Source: JACMLD01 sp044223995
GTDB taxonomy: Bacteria > Bacteroidota > Bacteroidia > Chitinophagales > Chitinophagaceae
Assembly: GCA_044223995.1 (NCBI GenBank)
Contig: JBGALE010000004.1
Coordinates: 496,001 to 560,000 of the forward strand
Direction: 5' to 3'
Length of the DNA: 64,000 nt
The notes under the pieces are model-generated. The model made no database searches. It saw only the letters and a program-made list of their open reading frames with translations, and was not told the origin of the DNA. This document shows, in pieces, positions 43,963 to 52,348 of the stretch (its first letter is position 1; every line of letters begins with the position of its first letter). The translations under genes were made by a program, and so were the position numbers.

Positions 43963-44844
43963 ATGAAGCATTGGATATTCATTGCGGCGCTGGCTTTCTT
44001 TTTTTCTTCCTGTGAAAAAGGGATCACCTTTAACCTTGATGCCACCAAGCCATCGATGGTAGTGGAAGCGACCATTGAAAATGGCCAGCCACCGGTGGTT
44101 ATTTTATCCAGCAGTTTTGACTATTTCAGTAAAATTTCTCCTGAAATACTGGCCAATTCATTTGTGCATGATGCGGTGATAAGAATATCCAACGGCACCC
44201 TGACGCACCAGCTAAAGGAATATTCATTTAATACTTCCGCAAATATCAAAATTTATTACTACAGCATTGATTCCTCCAACCTGGCCACTGCATTTACCGG
44301 CGCGTTCAATACATCTTATAGTATGGATATTGCTGTTAACGGTAAAAATTTTCAGGCAGTCACTACGATACCCCTGCTGGCCAAAAAACTGGACTCCATC
44401 TGGTGGAAACCTGCACCCAATAACCCAGATACAAGTTTGGTGGTACTGGTAGCAAAAGCAACTGATCCGCCGGGACTGGGCAACTATATCCGTTATTTCA
44501 CCAAAACCAACAGCGACAATTTCTATCCCGGATTGAATTCCGTTTTTGATGACAATATTGTAGACGGCAAAACCTATTCACTGGACGTGGAACGGGGCGT
44601 CAACAGGAATGAAAAACTGGATTTGGAAAACTATTCATTTTTTCACCGGGGTGATACCATCACGGTAAAGTTTTGCAATATTGATAAAGCCACCTATGAT
44701 TTCTGGCGAACGATGGAATATAGTTATGGGAGTATTGGCAATCCCTTTGCATCCCCCACCAAAGTATTGGGCAATGTACCCGGCGCACTGGGATATTTTG
44801 GCGGTTATGCTGTGCAATACAAATCACTCATTGTTCCAAAATAG
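43963..44844 (+). CDS. DUF4249 lipoprotein
   Basis: A 293-residue exported lipoprotein (signal ending SSC, acylated at C17). The N-terminal half has the DUF4249 pattern PSMVVEATIENGQPPVVILSSS, ISNGTLTHQL and MDIAVNGKNFQAVTTIP, and the second half includes DSIWWKP and TYDFWRTMEY. DUF4249 proteins usually sit next to a TonB-dependent receptor and may serve as its surface partner; no such receptor is adjacent. It may be an orphan. The predicted promoter makes it leaderless. Confidence 0.88.
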   Translation: MKHWIFIAALAFFFSSCEKGITFNLDATKPSMVVEATIENGQPPVVILSSSFDYFSKISPEILANSFVHDAVIRISNGTLTHQLKEYSFNTSANIKIYYYSIDSSNLATAFTGAFNTSYSMDIAVNGKNFQAVTTIPLLAKKLDSIWWKPAPNNPDTSLVVLVAKATDPPGLGNYIRYFTKTNSDNFYPGLNSVFDDNIVDGKTYSLDVERGVNRNEKLDLENYSFFHRGDTITVKFCNIDKATYDFWRTMEYSYGSIGNPFASPTKVLGNVPGALGYFGGYAVQYKSLIVPK

Positions 44845-44964
44845 GTTTTACACAGGAAATGCAGGTAGTCGTGTGGGCGACGCGGGTTATCGCTGTTTAC
44901 CATTACTTTTACCGACTGGATATACGGGACAGGATACCCGAAAATTTGGATAAAGAATTTACGT

Positions 44965-45915
44965 ATGGATAATACTACAGAGAAAGTACATTGTTTGATC
45001 ATTGGCTCAGGTCCGGCGGGATATACAGCGGCTATTTACGCGGCGCGCGCCAATATGAAACCATTGTTGTACCAGGGCATTCAGCCGGGCGGACAACTCA
45101 CCATTACAACAGAAGTGGAAAATTATCCCGGGTATGCCAATGGTGTACAGGGGCCGGAAATGATGGTGGATTTTGAAAAACAGGCCAGCCGCATGGGAGC
45201 TGATATCCGGTTTGGTTTGGCAACAAAAGTTGATTTCTCCAAAAAACCTTTTAGGGTTTGGATCGATGATGAAAAAATTATCGAATCAGATGCAGTTATT
45301 GTCGCCACGGGTGCTTCCGCTAAATGGCTGGGCCTGGAAAGTGAACAAAAGCTGAATGGATACGGCGTAAGCGCCTGTGCTGTTTGCGACGGGTTTTTCT
45401 TCAGGGGAAAAGAAGTGGCCATTGTTGGCGCAGGAGATACCGCTTGTGAAGAAGCATTGTACCTGTCGAAATTGTGCACCACCGTGCACATGATTGTCCG
45501 CAAGGGGGAGGATGGCATGCGTGCCTCGAAAGTAATGCAGGACAGGGTGAAGAATGCACCTAATATAAAAGTGTACTGGCATTCTGAAACAGACGAGATA
45601 CTGGGCGACAATAAAGTGGAGGCCGTTCGGATAAAGAATACACAAACGGGTGAAAAGGTAACGGTGCCGGTTAGCGGCTTTTTTGTTGCCATCGGTCACC
45701 AGCCCAACAGCGATATTTTCAGGGAATGGCTGGATATGGATGAAGCCGGTTATATTAAAACCGTTCCTGGCACTTCAAAAACAAATATAGAAGGCGTATT
45801 TGCAGCAGGTGATGTGCAGGATAAAATTTACCGGCAGGCAGTAACGGCTGCCGGAAGTGGTTGTATGGCTGCGCTGGATGCTGAAAGGTATTTATCCGCC
45901 AGCGGTATTGTTTGA
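44965..45915 (+). CDS. trxB: Thioredoxin-disulfide reductase
   Basis: The NADPH- and FAD-dependent enzyme that reduces thioredoxin. The FAD-binding GSGPAG lies at 14-19, the redox-active C138 and C141 in ACAVCDG, the NADPH-binding GAGDTACEEA just after, and the closing AGDVQDKIYRQAVTAAGSG is typical. The length (316) is normal. It follows the DUF4249 gene after 120 bases and ends before a strong terminator, so it is likely transcribed alone. Confidence 0.96.
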   Translation: MDNTTEKVHCLIIGSGPAGYTAAIYAARANMKPLLYQGIQPGGQLTITTEVENYPGYANGVQGPEMMVDFEKQASRMGADIRFGLATKVDFSKKPFRVWIDDEKIIESDAVIVATGASAKWLGLESEQKLNGYGVSACAVCDGFFFRGKEVAIVGAGDTACEEALYLSKLCTTVHMIVRKGEDGMRASKVMQDRVKNAPNIKVYWHSETDEILGDNKVEAVRIKNTQTGEKVTVPVSGFFVAIGHQPNSDIFREWLDMDEAGYIKTVPGTSKTNIEGVFAAGDVQDKIYRQAVTAAGSGCMAALDAERYLSASGIV

Positions 45916-45953
45916 TGAAAATTAATATAACAGCTAATTAAATCTATCTATAT

Positions 45954-45981
45954 TCGGACAGTTTAGCTGTCCGATTTTTTT
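45954..45981 (+). terminator. Terminator of trxB
   Basis: An eight-base perfect stem (TCGGACAG with CTGTCCGA, five-base loop) followed by seven T, ending five bases before the folB start. Confidence 0.9.
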
Positions 45982-45986
45982 ATTTT

Positions 45987-46346
45987 ATGCTGACCGTTCA
46001 TTTAACAGATCTGCGTTTTTTTGCCCATCACGGTGTATACGATGGTGAATCTGCCACCGGCAGTGAATACGAAGTGCATTTACAGGCCAGTTATGAAGAA
46101 AAAAAGATCAAATTTGATAGTCTCAAGAATGTACTGAGTTACGAAGAACTCTTTCATATTGTAAAAAAGCGAATGTCGGTTCCAACCCCCCTGCTGGAAG
46201 AAGTTGCCGATGGTATTATTCGTAAAATCCGGCACGAATATTCCTTTGTAAAGGAGGTAAGTATTTCTATCTTTAAGCTGCATCCTCCTATGGAAGGTTT
46301 CCAGGGAAAGGTGGGCGTAACATTACACAAGAAATTTGACGATTAG
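45987..46346 (+). CDS. folB: Dihydroneopterin aldolase
   Basis: A 119-residue folate-pathway enzyme that cleaves dihydroneopterin to 6-hydroxymethyl-dihydropterin and glycolaldehyde. It has the family N-terminus LTDLRFFAHHGVYDGE, with the catalytic Glu and Tyr region (SYEELFHIVKKRM), the LLEEVADGIIRKI helix and a closing VSISIFKLHPPM strand. The next gene begins on the last base of its stop codon, so the two are translationally coupled. Confidence 0.93.
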   Translation: MLTVHLTDLRFFAHHGVYDGESATGSEYEVHLQASYEEKKIKFDSLKNVLSYEELFHIVKKRMSVPTPLLEEVADGIIRKIRHEYSFVKEVSISIFKLHPPMEGFQGKVGVTLHKKFDD

Positions 46347-47101
46347 TGAATAAGCTTTTTTACCGTTTCCTCTTCCTCCTTGTTTTCGTGCCTGTAGTTA
46401 CTTTCTCACAGGAAATAGCTGCATTGCAGAAGGAGGCCGAAAAGCTTGAAGTCACCAGCCAGGAACAGGCTTTTAAGAAATACCAGGAAATATTAAATAT
46501 CCAGCCGGTTAATGTCAATGCACTTTGTAAATGCAGCGAATTGTGCAGTTCCATCGGTCACCGTCAAACCAATAATGCTTCCAAGCTGGATTATTTCAAA
46601 GCTGCCAGGCATTTTGCAGAGCTGGCGTTAAGGGTCAGTCCTACCAATTCCGAAGCCAATTTTGTGATGGCTATTGCGACCGGCCGCCTGGCGATGGTAT
46701 TGGGTGGAAGAAAAAAGATCGAAGCCGTCAATGAAATAAAAAAGTACGCCGAACTTTCCATCAAATACGATCCCAACAATTTCAAACCTTACCATGTGCT
46801 GGGTAAATGGCATTATGAGGTAAGCACGCTCAGTGGTTTTGAACGAACTGCTGCAAAAATATTCTATGGTGGCTTACCGCCCGCATCTATGAAGATGGCT
46901 ATTTATTATTACGATAAAAGCCGTGCGTTGAACCCTGAATTTGCGCTTAATTACCTGGAACTTGCAAAAGCCTACAACCAGGACGGACAGCGAAATAAAG
47001 CTGTTGAAAATCTTAACCGGCTGATGACGATTCCCAACAAAACGCAGGATGATCCCCGCATTAAGGAAGAAGGACGAAAATTGATGGCACAATTGAAATA
47101 G
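46346..47101 (+). CDS. Secreted TPR protein resembling regulator of microtubule dynamics (RMDN)
   Basis: A 251-residue protein with a signal peptide (about 1-21), starting at a GTG that shares one base with the folB stop. The mature part is helical with three to four TPR-like hairpins. Segments ALRVSPTNSEANFVMAIATG, KYDPNNFKPYHVLGKWHYEV, FERTAAKIFYGGLPPASM and ALNPEFALNYLELAKAY follow the pattern of the RMDN protein family, known from eukaryotes and with bacterial relatives. The role in bacteria is not known. A periplasmic scaffold or protein-binding role is the plain TPR inference. Confidence 0.82.
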   Translation: MNKLFYRFLFLLVFVPVVTFSQEIAALQKEAEKLEVTSQEQAFKKYQEILNIQPVNVNALCKCSELCSSIGHRQTNNASKLDYFKAARHFAELALRVSPTNSEANFVMAIATGRLAMVLGGRKKIEAVNEIKKYAELSIKYDPNNFKPYHVLGKWHYEVSTLSGFERTAAKIFYGGLPPASMKMAIYYYDKSRALNPEFALNYLELAKAYNQDGQRNKAVENLNRLMTIPNKTQDDPRIKEEGRKLMAQLK

Positions 47102-47111
47102 AACACTCCTG

Positions 47112-48470
47112 TTAAATCATTTTGCCCTTCCATTTACCACTCCTGATGTAATAGTACGACATACTGAACATGGAACACCAGTACAGCCATTCACTCATCC
47201 AGCCAATCACAATGTTTTGCTGTAAGAATTCAAGGACGAACCAGACGTAAAAACAATACATAACGATGGTGATGAATTCAATCAGTAAGTTCACCCTTGT
47301 ATTACCCGTGCCGGTTACTGCACTCAGCCAAACCACGGAAAAAGACATCAGTACCAATGCACAGGAAACAACCCTTACCACCGGGATGGCATGTTGTACC
47401 CAGTCATTGCTCTGACCATAGATAGACAAAAATGCAGAAGGAAATATATTCAGCAATAAGCAAACACAGAGCGCAATACCCGTACTGATTTTTACAATCT
47501 TCATAATAAGTTCGTGCACCCGGTGCTGTAAACCCTGTCCAATAATATTACTTACCATCGTATTACAGGTAGCAGCAAAGGCCCAGGAAAACATACCAAA
47601 GAGGCCGAAGATATTTCGCATGGTATTGGAAATGGACAGATCGCGCTCACCATGGTGTTCGATTAAAATATAAAAAAACTCCCAGCTAATGATACTGATG
47701 GCATGTTGAAATATTAATGGTGAAGACTGAACCAATATCAGTTTTGCATTGCTGGCGTCGTACCGGATATTGGTAAACAATGAAAATCTTTTTCCAATAC
47801 CCTTGTAATGAATCACGATAAAAACAACCAGCATACCCAGGAACTCTGCAATGATGGAAGCAATGGCAGCCCCATTGAATCCCATAGCAGGCAAACCAAA
47901 ATGACCGAATATCAATCCATAGTCAAAGAAAACATTGGATAAGGCTTCGGCAATGGTACCCGCCACCAGGTAACGACTTTGATTGGTACCGACCAGCAGG
48001 GCATTTCTCATTTGGTAGACATACAAAAAGGGCAGACCCCATATTCTTATTTTTAGAAATGATACGGCCTGGTGCAGGATAACCTCATCATGAATGCTGA
48101 AGCGAAGTATATAGGGTGAAACAGTATATGTAAGCACTATGCCAATGGTGGCAATACACATGGCAATGGCAATACCCTGTATGAACAATTTGCCAATTTC
48201 CCCAGGCCGGTTTTCTCCGGCACGCCGGCTGATCAGCGCCTGCAGACCATTGTTCAAACCAAACCCTATGGCGGCAAATATGAGATAATAGACACCGGTA
48301 ATAGCGGCAGTGGCAAGGGATTGTTCACTCAGGCGGCCAAGAAAAATATTATTGGTGATGAAATTGAGCTGCGGCACCAATATGCCAAAGCTGATGGGCA
48401 GTGCGATGCCCAGGATTTGGCGGTTGGCAATTTTAACCCGTAAGTCGCTATCAGATGCTGTATGGGCCAT
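47112..48470 (-). CDS. MATE family efflux transporter
   Basis: A 452-residue, twelve-helix membrane transporter of the MATE type, which exports drugs or metabolites in exchange for Na+ or H+. The N-half PISFGILVPQLNFITNNIFLGRL and the repeated GFNGAAIASIIAEF in the middle are typical. I place the start at the ATG at 48470 because the extra 26 residues upstream do not look like a MATE N-terminus and a TAGGTTTG promoter element lies just before this ATG. It is divergent from DUF3822 with 87 bases between starts. Confidence 0.9.
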   Translation of the reverse strand: MAHTASDSDLRVKIANRQILGIALPISFGILVPQLNFITNNIFLGRLSEQSLATAAITGVYYLIFAAIGFGLNNGLQALISRRAGENRPGEIGKLFIQGIAIAMCIATIGIVLTYTVSPYILRFSIHDEVILHQAVSFLKIRIWGLPFLYVYQMRNALLVGTNQSRYLVAGTIAEALSNVFFDYGLIFGHFGLPAMGFNGAAIASIIAEFLGMLVVFIVIHYKGIGKRFSLFTNIRYDASNAKLILVQSSPLIFQHAISIISWEFFYILIEHHGERDLSISNTMRNIFGLFGMFSWAFAATCNTMVSNIIGQGLQHRVHELIMKIVKISTGIALCVCLLLNIFPSAFLSIYGQSNDWVQHAIPVVRVVSCALVLMSFSVVWLSAVTGTGNTRVNLLIEFITIVMYCFYVWFVLEFLQQNIVIGWMSEWLYWCSMFSMSYYYIRSGKWKGKMI

Positions 48471-48482
48471 TTTAAATGGCTG

Positions 48483-48490
48483 CAAACCTA
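48483..48490 (-). promoter_or_regulatory. -7 promoter element for the MATE gene
   Basis: On the minus strand TAGGTTTG matches TAnnTTTG exactly and lies 13 bases before the ATG at 48470, supporting that start. On the plus strand a near match (TATTTTGC, 48539-48546) faces the DUF3822 gene. Confidence 0.5.
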
Positions 48491-48557
48491 CCAAATTATA
48501 ACAGAAGGCGGAATGGTTTTTCAGTGAACAAAATACAGTATTTTGCACCGCTCAATT

Positions 48558-49403
48558 ATGGCCAAAACTCTGTTTGATATCAACGAAGCAAATGATTCCA
48601 CTGACTGGCAGCGCTGCCACCTGATCATGGAAATCGGGCGGCATAATTTTTCCTATGCCGTACTGGACAGTAATAAAAAATTGGCAAGGATAAAATACTA
48701 TGAGCTGGATGGCCGCAATAACCAGGAACTGGCCGATGAAATAGAAGAAATCATCAATGCGGATGAAGTATTGCGCGAAAAAATGAAAGAACGGGTGGTA
48801 GTATATAATTTCCCGGAAAGCCAACTGGTGCCAGAGCAATTTTTTCATATCAATGCCAACCAGGATTTGACAGAAATGCTGCACGGCGATTTTAATAAAG
48901 GGATCATATTGAGTGAAAAAATAAGCGGCTGGAACCAGTACAATGTATTTCGTGTGCCTGCAGATATCCACGCATTGTTCCAGCGCCGGTTTACCAACGG
49001 AAAATACTGGCACTACTACAGCCTGTGGATGGAATGTGGCCAGCAGCAGTTCAGTAAATGCAATGATTGCCTGTCGGTGGTATTTTATCCCAACCGGGTA
49101 ATAGTATCGGTTATCAAGAATAAACACCTGCAAATTGTGCAGAGTTATGCGTACCAGGCTGCAGAAGATGTTTCTTATTACCTGCTCAATATTTGTATGC
49201 AATTGCAGATTGATCCCTCAACCGTAGTGGTTAAACTGGCGGGTATGGTAGATGTATCATCTGCCATGTATACTGAAATGCTGAAATACTTTTTGCATGT
49301 AGATCCGGATAGCCTGCCGGGTGATGCCATTACCGCTTCCATGAAAGAATACCCCGCACATTTTTTTTCACCCATATTGAAAATGGCGGTATGCGTATCA
49401 TAA
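48558..49403 (+). CDS. DUF3822 family protein
   Basis: A 281-residue cytosolic protein with the DUF3822 pattern: LIMEIGRHNFSYAVLD at the start, VVVYNFPESQLVPEQFF, and NICMQLQIDPSTVVVKLAGMVDVSS in the second half. The fold resembles the ASKHA (actin/FtsA) ATPase superfamily in outline, but no phosphate-binding loop is obvious. The start is the ATG at 48558. It overlaps rsmD by 13 bases, a coupling conserved in many Bacteroidota, which suggests a role linked to rRNA or translation. Confidence 0.88.
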   Translation: MAKTLFDINEANDSTDWQRCHLIMEIGRHNFSYAVLDSNKKLARIKYYELDGRNNQELADEIEEIINADEVLREKMKERVVVYNFPESQLVPEQFFHINANQDLTEMLHGDFNKGIILSEKISGWNQYNVFRVPADIHALFQRRFTNGKYWHYYSLWMECGQQQFSKCNDCLSVVFYPNRVIVSVIKNKHLQIVQSYAYQAAEDVSYYLLNICMQLQIDPSTVVVKLAGMVDVSSAMYTEMLKYFLHVDPDSLPGDAITASMKEYPAHFFSPILKMAVCVS

Positions 49404-49942
49404 GTGGCAGCCTGGGCGGAAGAAGGATAAACCCACCGGCCAATATGCCCCATACAAGGCCAACAACCGATATTGCGAAAGAAGGTCTGTTCAATATTTT
49501 GCAAAACAACATTGAACTGGAAGGAATAAAAACGCTTGATCTGTTTGGTGGAACAGGAAGTATCACCTATGAACTGGCGTCGCGCGGGGCAGCTGATATG
49601 ACCATTGTGGAAAAAGACAATGCAATGCATGCATTTATTGCGAACAATATCAACTTACTGAAAATTGAACATTGCCGGGTGCTGAAAATGGATGTGTTCA
49701 AATACATGAACCAGTGCACGGAGCAATTTGATATTATTTTTGCAGGTCCGCCGTATGCACTCAATACCATTGATGATATTCCCAAAACAATTGTGGCAAA
49801 AAAAATGTTATTACCAGGTGGTTGGTTTATCCTGGAACACACCCCGAGAAATAATTACGAATCATTTGAATGGTTCAAAACCGCCAGGAATTATGGTACG
49901 ACCATTTTTTCAATATTTATAAACCCGGCAGGTAAAGAATAA
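49391..49942 (+). CDS. rsmD: RsmD family 16S rRNA methyltransferase
   Basis: A 183-residue class I SAM-dependent methyltransferase that in other bacteria methylates G966 of 16S rRNA. It has the family start RIISGSLGGRRI, RPTTDIAKEGLFNIL, and the SAM-binding motif I LDLFGGTGSIT. The catalytic motif IV reads G119-P-P-Y122 instead of the usual D/N-P-P-Y. It overlaps DUF3822 by 13 bases and precedes bioD by 37 bases. The odd motif IV means activity should be checked, but every other motif is intact. Confidence 0.92.
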   Translation: MRIISGSLGGRRINPPANMPHTRPTTDIAKEGLFNILQNNIELEGIKTLDLFGGTGSITYELASRGAADMTIVEKDNAMHAFIANNINLLKIEHCRVLKMDVFKYMNQCTEQFDIIFAGPPYALNTIDDIPKTIVAKKMLLPGGWFILEHTPRNNYESFEWFKTARNYGTTIFSIFINPAGKE

Positions 49943-49979
49943 GTAAACATTTACCTTCTCAAATTAATCACACACATTA

Positions 49980-50630
49980 TTGGCAACAGCAATTTTTATA
50001 ACAGGAACAGGTACTGATGTTGGAAAAACGCTGGTTTCGGCCGTTGTTGCGGAAGCATTGAAGGCCCATTACTGGAAACCAATACAGGCAGGGTTTGCAG
50101 ATGGAACGGATGCACAATGGGTGCAGGCGATGGTAACAAATATCCACACAAAAATATTTCCGGAACTGTACAAGCTACAGTTACCTGCATCACCGCATAT
50201 CGCTGCCCGTGAAGAAGGCTTGGAGATTAACCTGCAGGAAATCAAAAACCAGTTTACTGCAATAATGGAATCACTGGCTGCGGATGATGTACTTGTTATC
50301 GAAGGCGCCGGCGGAATAATGGTTCCCCTGAATGAAACCGCATTTGTTGCAGACCTGATTAAATTGCTGCAGGCAAAAGTGATACTGGTTAGCAGGAATT
50401 ACCTGGGCAGTATCAACCATTCACTGCTTACTGCCGGGTTTTGCAGGCAATCAAAAATTGATGTAGCCGGCTGGATATTTAACGACCAGTATATGTCGTA
50501 CGAAGAAGAGATTGTACATTGGTCAGGCTTTCCAAAAATCGGTACAGTTCCATTTGGACAAAAAGCAGACAAGTCCTTTATTGCAGAACAGGCGGCACTC
50601 CTGCGGCATAACCTGGAAACGATAGTATGA
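49980..50630 (+). CDS. bioD: Dethiobiotin synthetase
   Basis: Closes the ureido ring of dethiobiotin from DAPA, CO2 and ATP, the next-to-last step of biotin synthesis. The P-loop GTGTDVGKT lies at 9-17, and EGAGGIMVPL and NYLGSINHSLLT fit the family. At 216 residues the length is normal. It starts at a TTG; no ATG or GTG lies in frame before the P-loop. No other biotin gene is in the window, so it is separate from a bioABF cluster. It overlaps the next gene by four bases (ATGA). Confidence 0.93.
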   Translation: MATAIFITGTGTDVGKTLVSAVVAEALKAHYWKPIQAGFADGTDAQWVQAMVTNIHTKIFPELYKLQLPASPHIAAREEGLEINLQEIKNQFTAIMESLAADDVLVIEGAGGIMVPLNETAFVADLIKLLQAKVILVSRNYLGSINHSLLTAGFCRQSKIDVAGWIFNDQYMSYEEEIVHWSGFPKIGTVPFGQKADKSFIAEQAALLRHNLETIV

Positions 50631-51199
50631 CCAAGAAAGAATTGCGACAGGCATATAAGGAAAAGCGCTCATCCCTTACTGAAAGGGACCGGCTGCGGCT
50701 GGATGATTTGCTGCTCATACAATTTCAGCAACTGGAGATACCCTTTCATGTAAATGTATTGCTGAGTTACTGGCCATTGAAACAACATACCGAAGTCAAT
50801 ACACACCTGATGACTGATTACCTGCAGTTTCGCATCCCGGGGCTACAGGTAGCCTATCCCGTTTCTGATTTCAATGATCATTCCATGAAGCTGGTATTGG
50901 TGGATGATGAAACAGAATTTGTCATCAACCAGTTTGGAATTGCTGAGCCCGTTACCGGGATAGACATTCCCCCAAATGAAATTGATATGGTATTTGTGCC
51001 GTTGCTGGCATTCGATAAAAACGGTTACCGCGTGGGTTATGGGAAGGGCTTCTATGATCGGATGCTGGTGAACTGTTCTGATCACTGCATGCGGATTGGG
51101 TTTTCATTTTTCGAACCGGTAGTAGCCATCAGCGACATCGATCAATTTGACGTACCTTTAACCGTGGGCATTACTCCCAACGCTATTTATGAATTTTAA
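50627..51199 (+). CDS. 5-formyltetrahydrofolate cyclo-ligase
   Basis: A 190-residue enzyme that converts 5-formyl-THF to 5,10-methenyl-THF with ATP, returning stored folate to one-carbon metabolism. It has KKELRQAYKEKR at the start, VFVPLLAFDKNGYRVGYGKGFYDR in the middle, where the YGKGFYDR loop binds phosphate, and a closing VPLTVGITP. It overlaps bioD by four bases and lpxK by eleven, so the three are coupled. Confidence 0.93.
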   Translation: MTKKELRQAYKEKRSSLTERDRLRLDDLLLIQFQQLEIPFHVNVLLSYWPLKQHTEVNTHLMTDYLQFRIPGLQVAYPVSDFNDHSMKLVLVDDETEFVINQFGIAEPVTGIDIPPNEIDMVFVPLLAFDKNGYRVGYGKGFYDRMLVNCSDHCMRIGFSFFEPVVAISDIDQFDVPLTVGITPNAIYEF

Positions 51200-52271
51200 T
51201 ATCCCGTTTTTAAAGCCCATACGGATTTTACTGTTTCCATTTTCACTGGTTTATTGGGCAATTATTTACCTGCGCAACCTCCTCTACGATAAAAACATTG
51301 TACGATCTGCCAGCTTTAACCTGCCCGTTATTTGTGTGGGAAATATAGCGGTAGGCGGTACGGGTAAATCGCCAATGGTAGAATACCTGGTGAGGAACCT
51401 GAAAGATGAATTTGTACTGGCGACACTCAGTCGTGGGTATAAAAGGAAGACAACCGGCTATGCGTTGGCCAACGAGTATTCTACTGCATTGGAGATTGGC
51501 GATGAGCCCATGCAGTTTCATATAAAATTTCCGCAGGTAGCCATTGCCGTTGGTGAAGAAAGGATTGATGCGATACCTCAAATATTGCACGACCGGAGAA
51601 ATACACAGGCCATCATACTGGACGATGCATTTCAGCACCGGGCCGTAAAAGCCGGGTTGAACATTGTGCTCACGGATTTCAGTAATTTATATACGCGCGA
51701 CTGGTACCTGCCCACGGGCGATTTGCGCGATTTGAAAGAGAGCATGCGCCGCGCAGAGATCATTGTAGTGACTAAGTGTAAAAAAACGATGACGCAGGAA
51801 GAGAAAATAGCCATCACACAGGAATTGAGCCCTCTGCCTTCGCAGCAATTGTTTTTCAGCACGATTCAGTATGGTGCGCCATACCATATCATCAGTAAAA
51901 AAGCATACCCGCTGAATGACCAGGTGGAAGTGCTGCTGGTAACGGGTATTGCTAACCCGAAACCATTGAAGAATTTATTGCTGGAGCAGTCAAAGACTTA
52001 TTATGAAATGACCTACAATGATCATTACATATTTTCCATTGACGATTTACGCGAGATAAGAAAACGGTTTAATGCCATAACGGCCTCAAAAAAAATAATA
52101 TTAACAACAGAAAAAGATGCGGTACGACTGGTAAAATTTGAGCATGAGTTAAATGATATGCCATTTTATGTGCTGCCCATCGAACAGGCTTTCCTGTTTG
52201 GTGAAGGGGCACGCTTCAATCAATTAATCGCTACATTTATACAATCGTTTGTCCAGTATACTGCCCAATAG
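51189..52271 (+). CDS. lpxK: Tetraacyldisaccharide 4'-kinase
   Basis: Phosphorylates the lipid A disaccharide at the inner membrane. It has one N-terminal membrane helix (about 12-30) that anchors it, the Walker A GGTGKS at 56-61 preceded by NLPVICVGNIAV, the SRGYKRKT region, and the ILDDAFQHRAVK acidic motif. At 360 residues it fits the Bacteroidota LpxK. It shows that the organism makes lipid A. The gene overlaps the folate gene by eleven bases and ends 78 bases before RNase R. Confidence 0.95.
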   Translation: MNFNIPFLKPIRILLFPFSLVYWAIIYLRNLLYDKNIVRSASFNLPVICVGNIAVGGTGKSPMVEYLVRNLKDEFVLATLSRGYKRKTTGYALANEYSTALEIGDEPMQFHIKFPQVAIAVGEERIDAIPQILHDRRNTQAIILDDAFQHRAVKAGLNIVLTDFSNLYTRDWYLPTGDLRDLKESMRRAEIIVVTKCKKTMTQEEKIAITQELSPLPSQQLFFSTIQYGAPYHIISKKAYPLNDQVEVLLVTGIANPKPLKNLLLEQSKTYYEMTYNDHYIFSIDDLREIRKRFNAITASKKIILTTEKDAVRLVKFEHELNDMPFYVLPIEQAFLFGEGARFNQLIATFIQSFVQYTAQ

Positions 52272-52348
52272 CGATGGAATGATGAACGTATTGCGACGCA
52301 ACGATGTTGCTGCCAGGTACGACCGCTGGTTTCAAAAAAATAAAATGA

